DNA of 64,000 nt, taken from JAJDTT01 sp965116695. Lineage in GTDB: Bacteria; Acidobacteriota; UBA6911; RPQK01; JAJDTT01. Shown piece after piece: positions 42,715 through 51,106 of the stretch. How positions within the stretch are numbered: the stretch's first letter is position 1; each line of letters begins with the position of its first letter. The notes under the pieces are model-generated. The model ran no database searches, was not told the origin of the DNA, and saw only the letters and a program-made list of their open reading frames with translations. Location: contig OZ220706.1 of assembly GCA_965116695.1 (NCBI GenBank), positions 2,294,001-2,358,000 of the forward strand, given 5' to 3'. The translations under genes were made by a program, and so were the position numbers.

Positions 42715-45700
42715 TTGAAGAGAAACAGAACCATCATCGTCTTCCTGTCCATCGCCGGGCTGGCGTTGGCGAGCCGGACTCGTTCCGAGGTCGGTCCACC
42801 AGACCTGGAGTCGCGGGCTACCGAACTGATCGCAGCCGAATGTCTCGGCTGTCACAACTCCCAATCGGCAACTTCCGGACTGGACCTGACGCAGCTCGCA
42901 ACCGCCCTTCGCGGCGGTGACCACGGGCCGGCTCTGGTCCCCGGCCATCCCGAGTCCAGCCTTCTTTGGGCCAAGGTTACTTCCGGGGAGATGCCTCCGG
43001 GCAGTCCTCTGCCCGCGGCGGATCGTGGGGTTTTCCGGGATTGGATTGCGGCCGGCGCGCCGTGGGACCATCCGATCGGGTCAGAATCGCCAGTCAAGCG
43101 CAGCGACTCCAACTGGTGGTCCTTCCAGCCCTTGCGCAAGCCTCAGCCGCCATCTCCGGATTCCACACCGGAGCACTGGCAGTCCTCGCCCATCGACCGG
43201 TTCGTCTATGCCCGGATGAAGGAAGCGGGCCTGGACCCCAGTCCGCCGGCCGACCGGCGCACGCTGATTCGCCGAGCCGGCTACGACCTCATCGGACTGC
43301 CGCCCAGTTTCGAGGAGATCTCGGCCTTCCTGGACGACTCCTCGCCTGCGGCATACGAGAAGCTGGTCGACCGGCTGTTGGCGTCCCCCCGCTACGGGGA
43401 GCGCTGGGGCCGGCATTGGCTCGACGTGGCGCGTTTCGCCGAGAGCGAGGGGTTCGAACGGGACACGCTCCGGGAAAACGCCTGGCCCTATCGCGATTAC
43501 GTCATCCGGAGCTTCAACCGGGACAAGCCGTACCTGGATTTCGCGCAGGAACAGATTGCCGGCGACGTGTTGGCGCCGGTCACCCGCGACGGTGTCGTCG
43601 CCACCGGGTTTCTGGTGTCCGGACCCAGTGACACTGTGGGATTCATGTCCAGCGTCCCCGTGCAGCGCGAGATGGTCCGGCAGGAACAGATGGAGGAGAT
43701 GATCGGGACAGTCTCCCAGACCTTTCTGGGACTGACCGTCAACTGCGCCCGCTGCCACGATCACAAGTACGACCCCATCCCGCAGCGGGAATACTACCGG
43801 ATGAAGGCCGCCTTCGACGGTGTCTGGCAAGGTGAACGTGACCTGCTGACGCCTGACGAGCAGCGTACGCGCCGGGAGCTGGTGCAACCGCTCCAGGAGC
43901 GAATTGCCGAGCTCGCGGACCGTCTGGCCGCCATCGAGGCTCCCGCCCGCCGCAGGTTGTTGTCAAGGAAGGCTGACCCTGCAACGGGCGCCGTCGCTCC
44001 CTCTCCTCTGGGCCAGTGGACCTTCGATCTCGACGGCCGCGACTGGGCGGGGTCCCTGCACACCGAGATGTCGGAGAAAGTGGTGCTGGCGGAGGGACGC
44101 CTACGGGCGGCCGAGGGCACGAAGCCGACGGAGTCGGTGGTCCGGACGGTCCCACTGTCACGGGATCTGCGTGAAAAGACGCTGGAAGCCTGGATCTGGG
44201 TGAACCAGCTTCCGGAAAAGCAGATCAGGGTCATGAGGATCCACAACACGGAAAAGTTTCTGGGCGCCGTAGTGGACGGCATCATGTACTCCGGCGGCGA
44301 CGCCAAGGAGTGGCGGAATACCAGCTCGAGTTCGTTCCGCACCGCCGAAGGGAACGGGACGCCGGAAACGGCTAAGGAAAACCGGCTCGTCCATATCGCC
44401 ATCTGCTACGCCGCGAACCACAGCATTCGCCTCTACCGCGACGGAAAACCGTACGGCGAAGCCTACACCCCCGATGTCAGGATCGAAGTGGGCCGCTTGC
44501 AGACCTACCTGGCTCGGGAAGGCCAAGTGGCGTTCAACCTCTCCGAGGACGTTGAAATCGAGGAGGCGCGCCTTTATGACGTGGCCTTGACCGCGGAACA
44601 GGTCGAGGCCTCCTACCTCACCGGGATTCTCAATGTCCGGCGGGAAGAATTGGATGAAGTCATGACTCCCGTCGAAAGGTCGAGCGCGCTGGAACTGCGC
44701 GCCGAACTGAAGCGATTGCGGGCCCGCCGGGAGGCGATTCCGGACCCGCAGAAGATCTATGCGGCCGACCCCAGACAGCCCGGTTCCACCTACTTGCTGG
44801 AGCGCGGTGACCCGAACGCTAAGCAGGAGAAGGTTTCCGCCGGGGGATTGTCCTGCGTCCCGACCGTGTCGCCGGAGTTCGGCCTGGACGCGGACGCTCC
44901 CGAAGCGGACCGCCGGGTTCGGTTGGCCGAGTGGATGGCGAATCCCCGAAATCCAATCTTTGCCAGAACCATGGTGAATCGCGTCTGGCACTACCTTTTT
45001 GGAAGGGGCTTGGTCGAGAATCCAAACGATCTCGGTTTCAATGGCGGTCCACCGACGCACCGGGAGCTGCTCGACTGGCTGGCGGACGAGTTCGTCCGGG
45101 GCGGTTGGAGTGTCAAGAAACTGCACAAGCTGATCATGATGTCGCAAACCTACCGGCAATCCTCAGACTGGCGGAAAACGGCCGCGGACATCGACGCCGG
45201 CAATCGGCTACTCTGGCGGCACTCTCCGCGGCGCCTCGAAGGAGAGGCCATTCGCGACGCGATGCTGGTGGTCAGCGGACAGATCAATTGGCAGATGGGA
45301 GGGGCCAGCTTCCGTCCTTTCCAAGAGGAAAAGAAGTTCAATTCCTTCGAGATGTACACGCCGGTCGATTCCAATGAGCCCGCGTTCAACCGGCGCACCG
45401 TGTATCGCATGAACGTCGCCTCGGCCGCGAGTCCGCTGCTCGATTCGTTCGACTGTCCCAACCCCAACGTGAAGACTCCGAAACGAGTGGTGACGACGAC
45501 TGCGCTGCAGGCGCTGAGTCTCATGAACAATGCTTTCGTCCTTCGGCAAGCCCGGGCGTTCGCCAGCCGGATCGAGCGCGAAGTAGAGTCAGACCGGGAG
45601 CACCACGTCCGGCGCGCATTCGAAATCGCGCTCGGACGAACACCGGGGCGCGAGGAGTTGGCGTGGAGTGAAGATCTGGCCGCTGAGCACGGCCTGTCCA

Positions 45701-45750
45701 GCCTCTGCTGGGGTCTCTTCAACACCAGTGAGTTTCTCTACGTGAATTGA
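42715..45750 (+). CDS. PSD1 and cytochrome-c domain protein (DUF1549/DUF1553) with LamG-like insert
   Basis: 1011 residues from a TTG start; the following KRNRTIIVFLSIAGLALAS is a typical Sec signal. A planctomycete-type cytochrome motif C43-L-G-C46-H47 is followed by DUF1549 (SSPIDRFVYARMKEAGLD, RYGERWGRHWLDVARFAES, LTVNCARCHDHKYDPI). A concanavalin/LamG-like domain is inserted at about 430-640 (KTLEAWIWVNQLPEK). DUF1553 ends the protein (NPIFARTMVNRVWHYLFGRG, ALSLMNNAFVLRQARAF, LCWGLFNTSEFLYVN). The family nearly always pairs with a DUF1501 protein, as here. Role unproved; a link to polysaccharide breakdown is proposed for Planctomycetota. Confidence 0.92.
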   Translation: MKRNRTIIVFLSIAGLALASRTRSEVGPPDLESRATELIAAECLGCHNSQSATSGLDLTQLATALRGGDHGPALVPGHPESSLLWAKVTSGEMPPGSPLPAADRGVFRDWIAAGAPWDHPIGSESPVKRSDSNWWSFQPLRKPQPPSPDSTPEHWQSSPIDRFVYARMKEAGLDPSPPADRRTLIRRAGYDLIGLPPSFEEISAFLDDSSPAAYEKLVDRLLASPRYGERWGRHWLDVARFAESEGFERDTLRENAWPYRDYVIRSFNRDKPYLDFAQEQIAGDVLAPVTRDGVVATGFLVSGPSDTVGFMSSVPVQREMVRQEQMEEMIGTVSQTFLGLTVNCARCHDHKYDPIPQREYYRMKAAFDGVWQGERDLLTPDEQRTRRELVQPLQERIAELADRLAAIEAPARRRLLSRKADPATGAVAPSPLGQWTFDLDGRDWAGSLHTEMSEKVVLAEGRLRAAEGTKPTESVVRTVPLSRDLREKTLEAWIWVNQLPEKQIRVMRIHNTEKFLGAVVDGIMYSGGDAKEWRNTSSSSFRTAEGNGTPETAKENRLVHIAICYAANHSIRLYRDGKPYGEAYTPDVRIEVGRLQTYLAREGQVAFNLSEDVEIEEARLYDVALTAEQVEASYLTGILNVRREELDEVMTPVERSSALELRAELKRLRARREAIPDPQKIYAADPRQPGSTYLLERGDPNAKQEKVSAGGLSCVPTVSPEFGLDADAPEADRRVRLAEWMANPRNPIFARTMVNRVWHYLFGRGLVENPNDLGFNGGPPTHRELLDWLADEFVRGGWSVKKLHKLIMMSQTYRQSSDWRKTAADIDAGNRLLWRHSPRRLEGEAIRDAMLVVSGQINWQMGGASFRPFQEEKKFNSFEMYTPVDSNEPAFNRRTVYRMNVASAASPLLDSFDCPNPNVKTPKRVVTTTALQALSLMNNAFVLRQARAFASRIEREVESDREHHVRRAFEIALGRTPGREELAWSEDLAAEHGLSSLCWGLFNTSEFLYVN

Positions 45751-45761
45751 CGGGGTACCCT

Positions 45762-47198
45762 ATGATCAGCTCATCCACGGTTCAACGCCGATTCTGCCCG
45801 CTCTCCCGCCGCCGGTTGCTCTTCGATGCCGGAGCGGGATTCGGCTGGGTTGCGCTCTCTTGGTTGACCCAACGGGAAGCGTTGGCTGGCGCGGCCGTGC
45901 GGGGGGCCGACCCGGCTTCGAGAACGGGTCAGGCGCCGCACTTCGCGCCTCGAGCCAAGCGAGTAATCCAGGTATTCGCGGTCGGCGGCATGAGCCACGT
46001 CGACACCCTGGATTACAAACCCGAACTCTCCACGCGAAACGGCAGGCCGTTCAATATGACGACCTTTTTCGGCCAGGCGGGCCACCTCTTCGGGAGTCCG
46101 TTCGAATTCCGCCAGAACCGTGAGAGTGGACTGTGGGTGAGCAGCCTCCTGCCGCATTTGCGCGGTTGCGCCGACAAACTCACGCTGATCCAGTCGATGG
46201 TCTCCAACAGCGCCAACCACATGCCCGCCGTGGCTCAGATGAACACCGGATTTGCGCTGAGCGGGTTCCCCAGCATGGGTGCCTGGATCAGCTATGGGCT
46301 GGGCACCGAGAACGAGGACCTGCCGGCGTTCGTCGTCCTGCCCGACCCCGCGGACCACCCTTGGGGAAGCGGCCTGCAATGGGGGTCTTCATTCCTGCCC
46401 GCTTCCCATCAGGGGACACCGTTTCGGACCTCCGGCGACGCCTTGGCGGACCTGACCACCCCCGAGTCCGTCCGGCCCGAGGAACGGCGTGCGAGCCTGG
46501 AGTGGCTGGCGCGAATGAATCGCATCCACCAGCGGGAACATCCGGGCGACAGCTCGTTGCAGGCGCGCATCAGTTCATACGAGCTGGCGGCGCGGATGCA
46601 GTTGAGCGTTCCCGAGATTGCCGATATCGAAAGCGAAAGCGAGAGTATTCGACGCCTCTACGGCCTCGACTCGAAAGAGACCGAAGCGCTCGGCCGCCGC
46701 TGTCTGCTGGCGCGCCGCATGCTGGAGCGCGGAGTCCGATTCGTTCAGGTGTATCACGGCGGCACCAAGAAAACCTGGGACGCACACTCCAGACTGGAGA
46801 GCCACCACACCAAGATGGCGCTGGAATACGATCGTCCCGTCGCCGGCCTGCTCCAGGACCTGGATTCGCGCGGCATGCTGGAGGATACCCTCGTCTTGGG
46901 AGTGACCGAGTTCGGCCGGACGCCCGTCGCCCAGGGAGGCACCCTGGGACGGGACCATCACCCCGAGTGCTTCACCTGCTGGCTGGCCGGGGCCGGTCTC
47001 AAGCGGGGATTCATCTACGGAGCCTCAGACGAACTGGGCTACAAGCCGGCGGAGAATCCCGTCACCATCTACGACTACCACGCCACGGTTCTTCACCTGC
47101 TGGGGATCGACCACAAACGGCTCACCTACTACCACAACGGCATCGAACGCCGCCTGACCGACGTCCACGGACACGCCGTCACCGAAATAATGGCGTAG
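45762..47198 (+). CDS. DUF1501 protein, Tat-exported
   Basis: 478 residues from the ATG at 45762, preceded by a GGGG-containing ribosome site; a TTG overlapping the PSD1 stop (45747) is the alternative. Twin-arginine signal LSRRRLLFDAGAGFGWVAL. DUF1501 hallmarks: IQVFAVGGMSHVDTLDYKPEL, SNSANHMPAVAQMNTG, VTEFGRTPVAQGG and DHHPECFTCWLAGAGLKRG, placing it in the alkaline-phosphatase/sulfatase-like superfamily, although the metal ligands are only partly kept. Forms a two-gene unit with the PSD1 protein. Confidence 0.9.
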   Translation: MISSSTVQRRFCPLSRRRLLFDAGAGFGWVALSWLTQREALAGAAVRGADPASRTGQAPHFAPRAKRVIQVFAVGGMSHVDTLDYKPELSTRNGRPFNMTTFFGQAGHLFGSPFEFRQNRESGLWVSSLLPHLRGCADKLTLIQSMVSNSANHMPAVAQMNTGFALSGFPSMGAWISYGLGTENEDLPAFVVLPDPADHPWGSGLQWGSSFLPASHQGTPFRTSGDALADLTTPESVRPEERRASLEWLARMNRIHQREHPGDSSLQARISSYELAARMQLSVPEIADIESESESIRRLYGLDSKETEALGRRCLLARRMLERGVRFVQVYHGGTKKTWDAHSRLESHHTKMALEYDRPVAGLLQDLDSRGMLEDTLVLGVTEFGRTPVAQGGTLGRDHHPECFTCWLAGAGLKRGFIYGASDELGYKPAENPVTIYDYHATVLHLLGIDHKRLTYYHNGIERRLTDVHGHAVTEIMA

Positions 47199-47201
47199 TA
47201 G

Positions 47202-47389
47202 GGGCGACCCTTGTGGTCGCCCTCTTCCTGGCGGCAACAAATCTCAGAAGGTTGCGACGAAAGGGGGCACCCAAAAGGGTGCCCCTACGGTTGCGGGAAT
47301 CGTTTCTACCGGGTGGAAAACCGTGTTGTGAACGGATGGGAGGGGCGGTAGGAAAACCGCCCCTCCAATGGGGGACAAGAATGTCCCCC
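47202..47389. repeat. Array of four perfect palindromes between convergent genes
   Basis: (1) GGGCGACC 47202-47209 / GGTCGCCC 47215-47222, loop CTTGT. (2) GGGGCACCC 47264-47272 / GGGTGCCCC 47277-47285, loop AAAA. (3) AGGGGCGGT 47341-47349 / ACCGCCCCT 47356-47364, loop AGGAAA. (4) GGGGGACA 47370-47377 / TGTCCCCC 47382-47389, loop AGAA. A degraded fifth copy (CGGGTGGAAAACCG) lies at 47310-47323. The first starts 3 nt after one stop codon and the last ends 3 nt before the other gene's stop. All four stems differ yet are perfectly self-complementary. Confidence 0.85.
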
Positions 47390-47392
47390 CTC

Positions 47393-50300
47393 CTAAAAAT
47401 CGTAGCGCAGGCCGAACTGGACCTGCCGGGCGTCGCCGGCGCTGCGGATGGTTCCGAATGCCGCCGAACCGAATCTGGTATTGGGATTCCCGAAATTCAC
47501 GTGGTTGAAGGCGTTGAAGAGTTCGACCCGGAACTGCACCCGCTGTTCTTCAGCCACAAAGAAGTCCTTGTAAAGAGAAATGTCCCAAAGCTGCAGTCCG
47601 GGACCCACGATCGTCCCCGTTCCGGCATTGCCGAAGGTGTACGCGGCGGTCCGCGCGAAGAACCTGTCTCCCGTGTTGAAGAACTGGTTGATCATCTGAT
47701 CCCGGGACGAGTGACCCAGCCCGTTGGGATTGCGCAGCAGGTTGGGACGGGTTCCCCCGGCATTGGAGGCATTGAAGATATCTCTGGGGGTCAGAAACGC
47801 CCCGGTCTGGAAGGTGCCGATGCCACCCAGTTTCCAGCCGCCGAAGATCAGGTCGGCTGTCCGTCCGATGTCGCCGGCCAGGGGCCTCCCCCGCCCGAAG
47901 GGCAACTGGTAGACCCAACTGATGGACGCGAGGTGACGCGTGTCGTACCGGGTCGGTCCCGTGTCCGCCTTCCAGTTCCGGTTCCAGTCGCGAATCGGCT
48001 GGCCTTCCCAGAGCTGGGGTCCCGCGATGGAGGTTCCCAGGACCTTGCCCCAACTGTAGGCGCCCAGGAGCATGAGTCCATCCGGTCCCATCTCCTTGCG
48101 GAGTTTGACCTGGAGCGCGTTGTAGTTGCTGGTGCCCCAGTTGACCGGCCCGCTGATCCCGGAAAGGTCGCAGATGCCGGCGTTGCGGCAGAGAGCCCTC
48201 CGCTCGGCCGTGGGCTCGGGACCCGGATAAGGATTGTTGAGCCCGAAATTGAACACGTTCTTGCGGCCCGCGTTCCCGACGTAGGCGACTTCGACCCCCA
48301 TGGAGGGAAGCAGCTCCCGGTCGAGGCTGAGGGAGTACTGTTGCAGATAGGGGGTCCGGTTGTCGCGGATCAGGCCCCGGCCACCCGTGGCGGGAACGAC
48401 GGTGGTCCCGAAGGGACTGCCGAAACTGATGGCGGGAACGTCCCGGTCGCTGGCGATGCTGGTCGGCGGCACCCAGGGCCGGCCCAGTCCCATGGTGATG
48501 GGAATGTCCAGGACCTGCCAACTGTAGAAGACGCCGTATCCACCCCGGAGCACGGTCTTGTTGTCGCCGAACAGGCGCCAGGCGAAACCGACCCGCGGGC
48601 CCCAATCGTTCATTTCAGCCCCGCCGACTTTCTGCAGGCTGCGGTCGTAGTCGAATTCGTCATTGGTGACCGCATTCGGGGGGGTGCCGGGCAGGGTCGG
48701 AATCGACTCCGCGAACACCCACTGGCCGGATGCGATGTCGATGCCGGTGATCCGGTTCTCGGCGTCATAGGGGCGCTGCCAGATCTCGTACCGAACGCCC
48801 AGATTCAAGGTGAGGTCCGGATGCACGTGCCAGTCATCCTGGAGGAAGAACATCCACCAGGTCTGCTTGGTGTTGAGCTGCAGCAGTGCTCCATTGATGG
48901 CGGAACTGGTGACCGCTCCCAGCAGGTAGTCGGCCCAGGCATTGAACTGATCGCCCGGGGCCCCGACACTGGCGACGCTGAAGCGGGGCGTGAAGCTGAT
49001 GATGCCCCGGCTGTTGGCCTCGAACGCCATGTCCATGGCGTTGCGAATGACTTCGATCCCCACCTTCCAGGAATGGTTGCCCTGAACCTTGTTCAAGGTG
49101 TTCGAGTAGACATAGTTGTTGTAGGGATTGTCCAACGGCGCGAAGGTGTCGTCGGCAATGGTTCTCCAGCCGCTGATGTTGATGGTCGGTATTCCCGCCT
49201 TTTGCCGGTCGGGGGCCACTCCCGTGATGCCCGCCCCCTCGAAGAACTCGGGTCCGGTGACGGCGCCCCGGCTGCCTCCCTGCACGTAGAGGTCCGGCAG
49301 CGTGGTCTCGTTGTCCCGAATCTGGTGATACTGGCTGAAACCGAAGTTGAAGGAGTTGATGGTGGTGGGGCTGAACGTGTGCGTCCACCCCAACTTGTGA
49401 TTCTCGCCGTTCAGGTCCTGATTCTGCCGGAACCCGACGAGGGGTGTCGTGCTGCCCCGCGGCTGCGGCTCCAGGAACTTGCGGTCCTGGTAGGTGAAGC
49501 GGAAGGTGATGGAGTCATTGTCGGAGAAGTCGCGATCGTAACGAAACGAGTATTGGTCCTTGTCACGGATCCGGTCCGGACTGGCAACGTAGTTTCCCGA
49601 GAATCCCGCAGTCGCGGGATTGGGGAAGAACTGGTTGATGAACTTCGCCTGCTGCGTGATCCGGTCGTTGGGAATGATGTTGTTGGGGAACGGCTGCCGC
49701 AGGCCGGTCGCGGGATCCAGGGTGGCCGGGTCGTAGATGCAACCCTTGTTGTTGCCGTGGTCCATGCAGTCGGCGCCCGGCGCCAGCAGGCTCGAGAAGT
49801 CGCCGTTCCTTATTTCCGCCGTGGGGACGCTGATGGGAACGGTCAAACCTCGGGCCGCCCGCTGGCCTTCGTAGTTGAAGAAGAAGAAATCGTCCTCCGA
49901 GCCTGGAATGTGTCCGCCGAACGAGCCTCCGAACTGGCTTCGGCGGAACTCGGGAATCCTGCTGGCGAAGAAGTTCCGGGCCTCGTGGTTGTCGTTGCGG
50001 TGGAACATGTAGAGGGCGCCGTGGTAGTCGAGCGAACCGCGCTTGGTGACGATGTTGATCTGGGCCCCGCCGCTGCGGCCGAACTCGGCGTCATAGACGT
50101 TGGTCTGGATCTTGAACTCCTGGATCAGGTCGATGCTGGGAGAGAAGTTCATGCGGGCGGCGCCGCTCTCCTGGTTCATGACCCCGTCGACCATGGTGTT
50201 GTTGGCATGGTCCGACATCCCGTTGGCCGAGATGCTGCCGCCGCTGTATTCCATGTAGCCGACAGTGGTCCTCTGGACGCCCGGCGTCAGTTCCGCCAAC

Positions 50301-50779
50301 TGCAGGAACTGGCGCCCGTTCAAGGGCAGCTCCAGCACCTTCTCCCGCTCGATGACCTCGCCCACCGTCGCCTGGTCGGTGGCGATGATGGGAGTGACCC
50401 CCTGGACCGTCACCTCGTCGGCGACCTCGCCCACCTCCAACTCCACGTCGATCCGCGCCCGCTGGTCCACCTGGAGGATGATTCCCTGAACGGTCTTGGG
50501 CTTGAAGCCGGGCAGCAGGGCCCGAACCGAGTACTCGCCGGGATCGAGATTCACGATCCGGTAGTTGCCATCCTCGCCGGTGACCATGAGCCGGGTGACG
50601 CCGGTCCCGGTGGCGGTGACCTCCACCTCGGCGCCCGGCATGACGGCGCCGGTCTGGTCGGTGATGGTGCCGAGAATGACACCCTTGCTGACCTGGGCCA
50701 GCGAAACGGTGTTCAACGCAAGCCCGAAGGCGAACGCGACTGCCAATACCCCAAGTGATCTGGTGGCTCGAATCTTCAT
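47393..50779 (-). CDS. Oar-type TonB-dependent receptor with carboxypeptidase-regulatory domain
   Basis: 1128 residues. GGAGGAG precedes the ATG; signal peptide ends near AQVSKG (residue 28). An N-terminal carboxypeptidase-regulatory (CNA-B-like) domain (ILGTITDQTGAVMPGAEVEV ... YRIVNLDPGEYSVRALLPGF) occupies about 33-115. A plug domain follows (VLELPLNGRQFLQLAELTPG) and then a large barrel rich in aromatic turns, ending RQVQFGLRYDF with the terminal Phe of outer-membrane proteins. This architecture is strongly expanded in Acidobacteriota and is thought to import large substrates. It is likely to be separately transcribed, since 327 bp precede it. Confidence 0.93.
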   Translation of the reverse strand: MKIRATRSLGVLAVAFAFGLALNTVSLAQVSKGVILGTITDQTGAVMPGAEVEVTATGTGVTRLMVTGEDGNYRIVNLDPGEYSVRALLPGFKPKTVQGIILQVDQRARIDVELEVGEVADEVTVQGVTPIIATDQATVGEVIEREKVLELPLNGRQFLQLAELTPGVQRTTVGYMEYSGGSISANGMSDHANNTMVDGVMNQESGAARMNFSPSIDLIQEFKIQTNVYDAEFGRSGGAQINIVTKRGSLDYHGALYMFHRNDNHEARNFFASRIPEFRRSQFGGSFGGHIPGSEDDFFFFNYEGQRAARGLTVPISVPTAEIRNGDFSSLLAPGADCMDHGNNKGCIYDPATLDPATGLRQPFPNNIIPNDRITQQAKFINQFFPNPATAGFSGNYVASPDRIRDKDQYSFRYDRDFSDNDSITFRFTYQDRKFLEPQPRGSTTPLVGFRQNQDLNGENHKLGWTHTFSPTTINSFNFGFSQYHQIRDNETTLPDLYVQGGSRGAVTGPEFFEGAGITGVAPDRQKAGIPTINISGWRTIADDTFAPLDNPYNNYVYSNTLNKVQGNHSWKVGIEVIRNAMDMAFEANSRGIISFTPRFSVASVGAPGDQFNAWADYLLGAVTSSAINGALLQLNTKQTWWMFFLQDDWHVHPDLTLNLGVRYEIWQRPYDAENRITGIDIASGQWVFAESIPTLPGTPPNAVTNDEFDYDRSLQKVGGAEMNDWGPRVGFAWRLFGDNKTVLRGGYGVFYSWQVLDIPITMGLGRPWVPPTSIASDRDVPAISFGSPFGTTVVPATGGRGLIRDNRTPYLQQYSLSLDRELLPSMGVEVAYVGNAGRKNVFNFGLNNPYPGPEPTAERRALCRNAGICDLSGISGPVNWGTSNYNALQVKLRKEMGPDGLMLLGAYSWGKVLGTSIAGPQLWEGQPIRDWNRNWKADTGPTRYDTRHLASISWVYQLPFGRGRPLAGDIGRTADLIFGGWKLGGIGTFQTGAFLTPRDIFNASNAGGTRPNLLRNPNGLGHSSRDQMINQFFNTGDRFFARTAAYTFGNAGTGTIVGPGLQLWDISLYKDFFVAEEQRVQFRVELFNAFNHVNFGNPNTRFGSAAFGTIRSAGDARQVQFGLRYDF

Positions 50780-51106
50780 CGTGCGGCTCCTCCGGTGGGG
50801 GGCGTTGCACCCCTCTCAATGAGTGGCGTTCCACATTAGGGCAGGGTGGAACTTGATGCCCGGATTTTAAGCAATGCAGGTTCCAGTGTCCAGCGAGCTC
50901 CCGGTCAATTCCGGTAATTCGTTGAAAGCGCTGGATTTGGGAACTCCTCCCGCGATTCGCCCGGCGCGCGCCCGGAGGAAACTGTCTAGGAATTGAGACC
51001 GGACCACAGAAGGAGTTCAGCTTATTGGATGGAGACGCCTCTTCCCGGAATTCGGCGTGCGGTCCCCGGCACACTCACGGGAGGAAACGAAGGGCGGCTC
51101 CGCGGT
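50780..51106. promoter_or_regulatory. Leader and promoter region of the TonB receptor gene, 327 bp
   Basis: No gene is visible. The region lies upstream of the receptor gene and downstream of the CRTAC1 gene, both on the minus strand. It contains an imperfect palindrome GGGGGGCGTTGCACCCC at about 50796-50812, just upstream of the ribosome site. No clear sigma-70 boxes were found. Confidence 0.4.

Noticed and set aside
46133..50758. Very long plus-strand open frame (about 1540 codons) opposite the TonB receptor and DUF1501 genes
   Set aside because: It is antisense to the well-supported receptor gene, reads as low-complexity Val/Gly/Asp/Arg and matches no family. It arises from GC-rich third codon positions.
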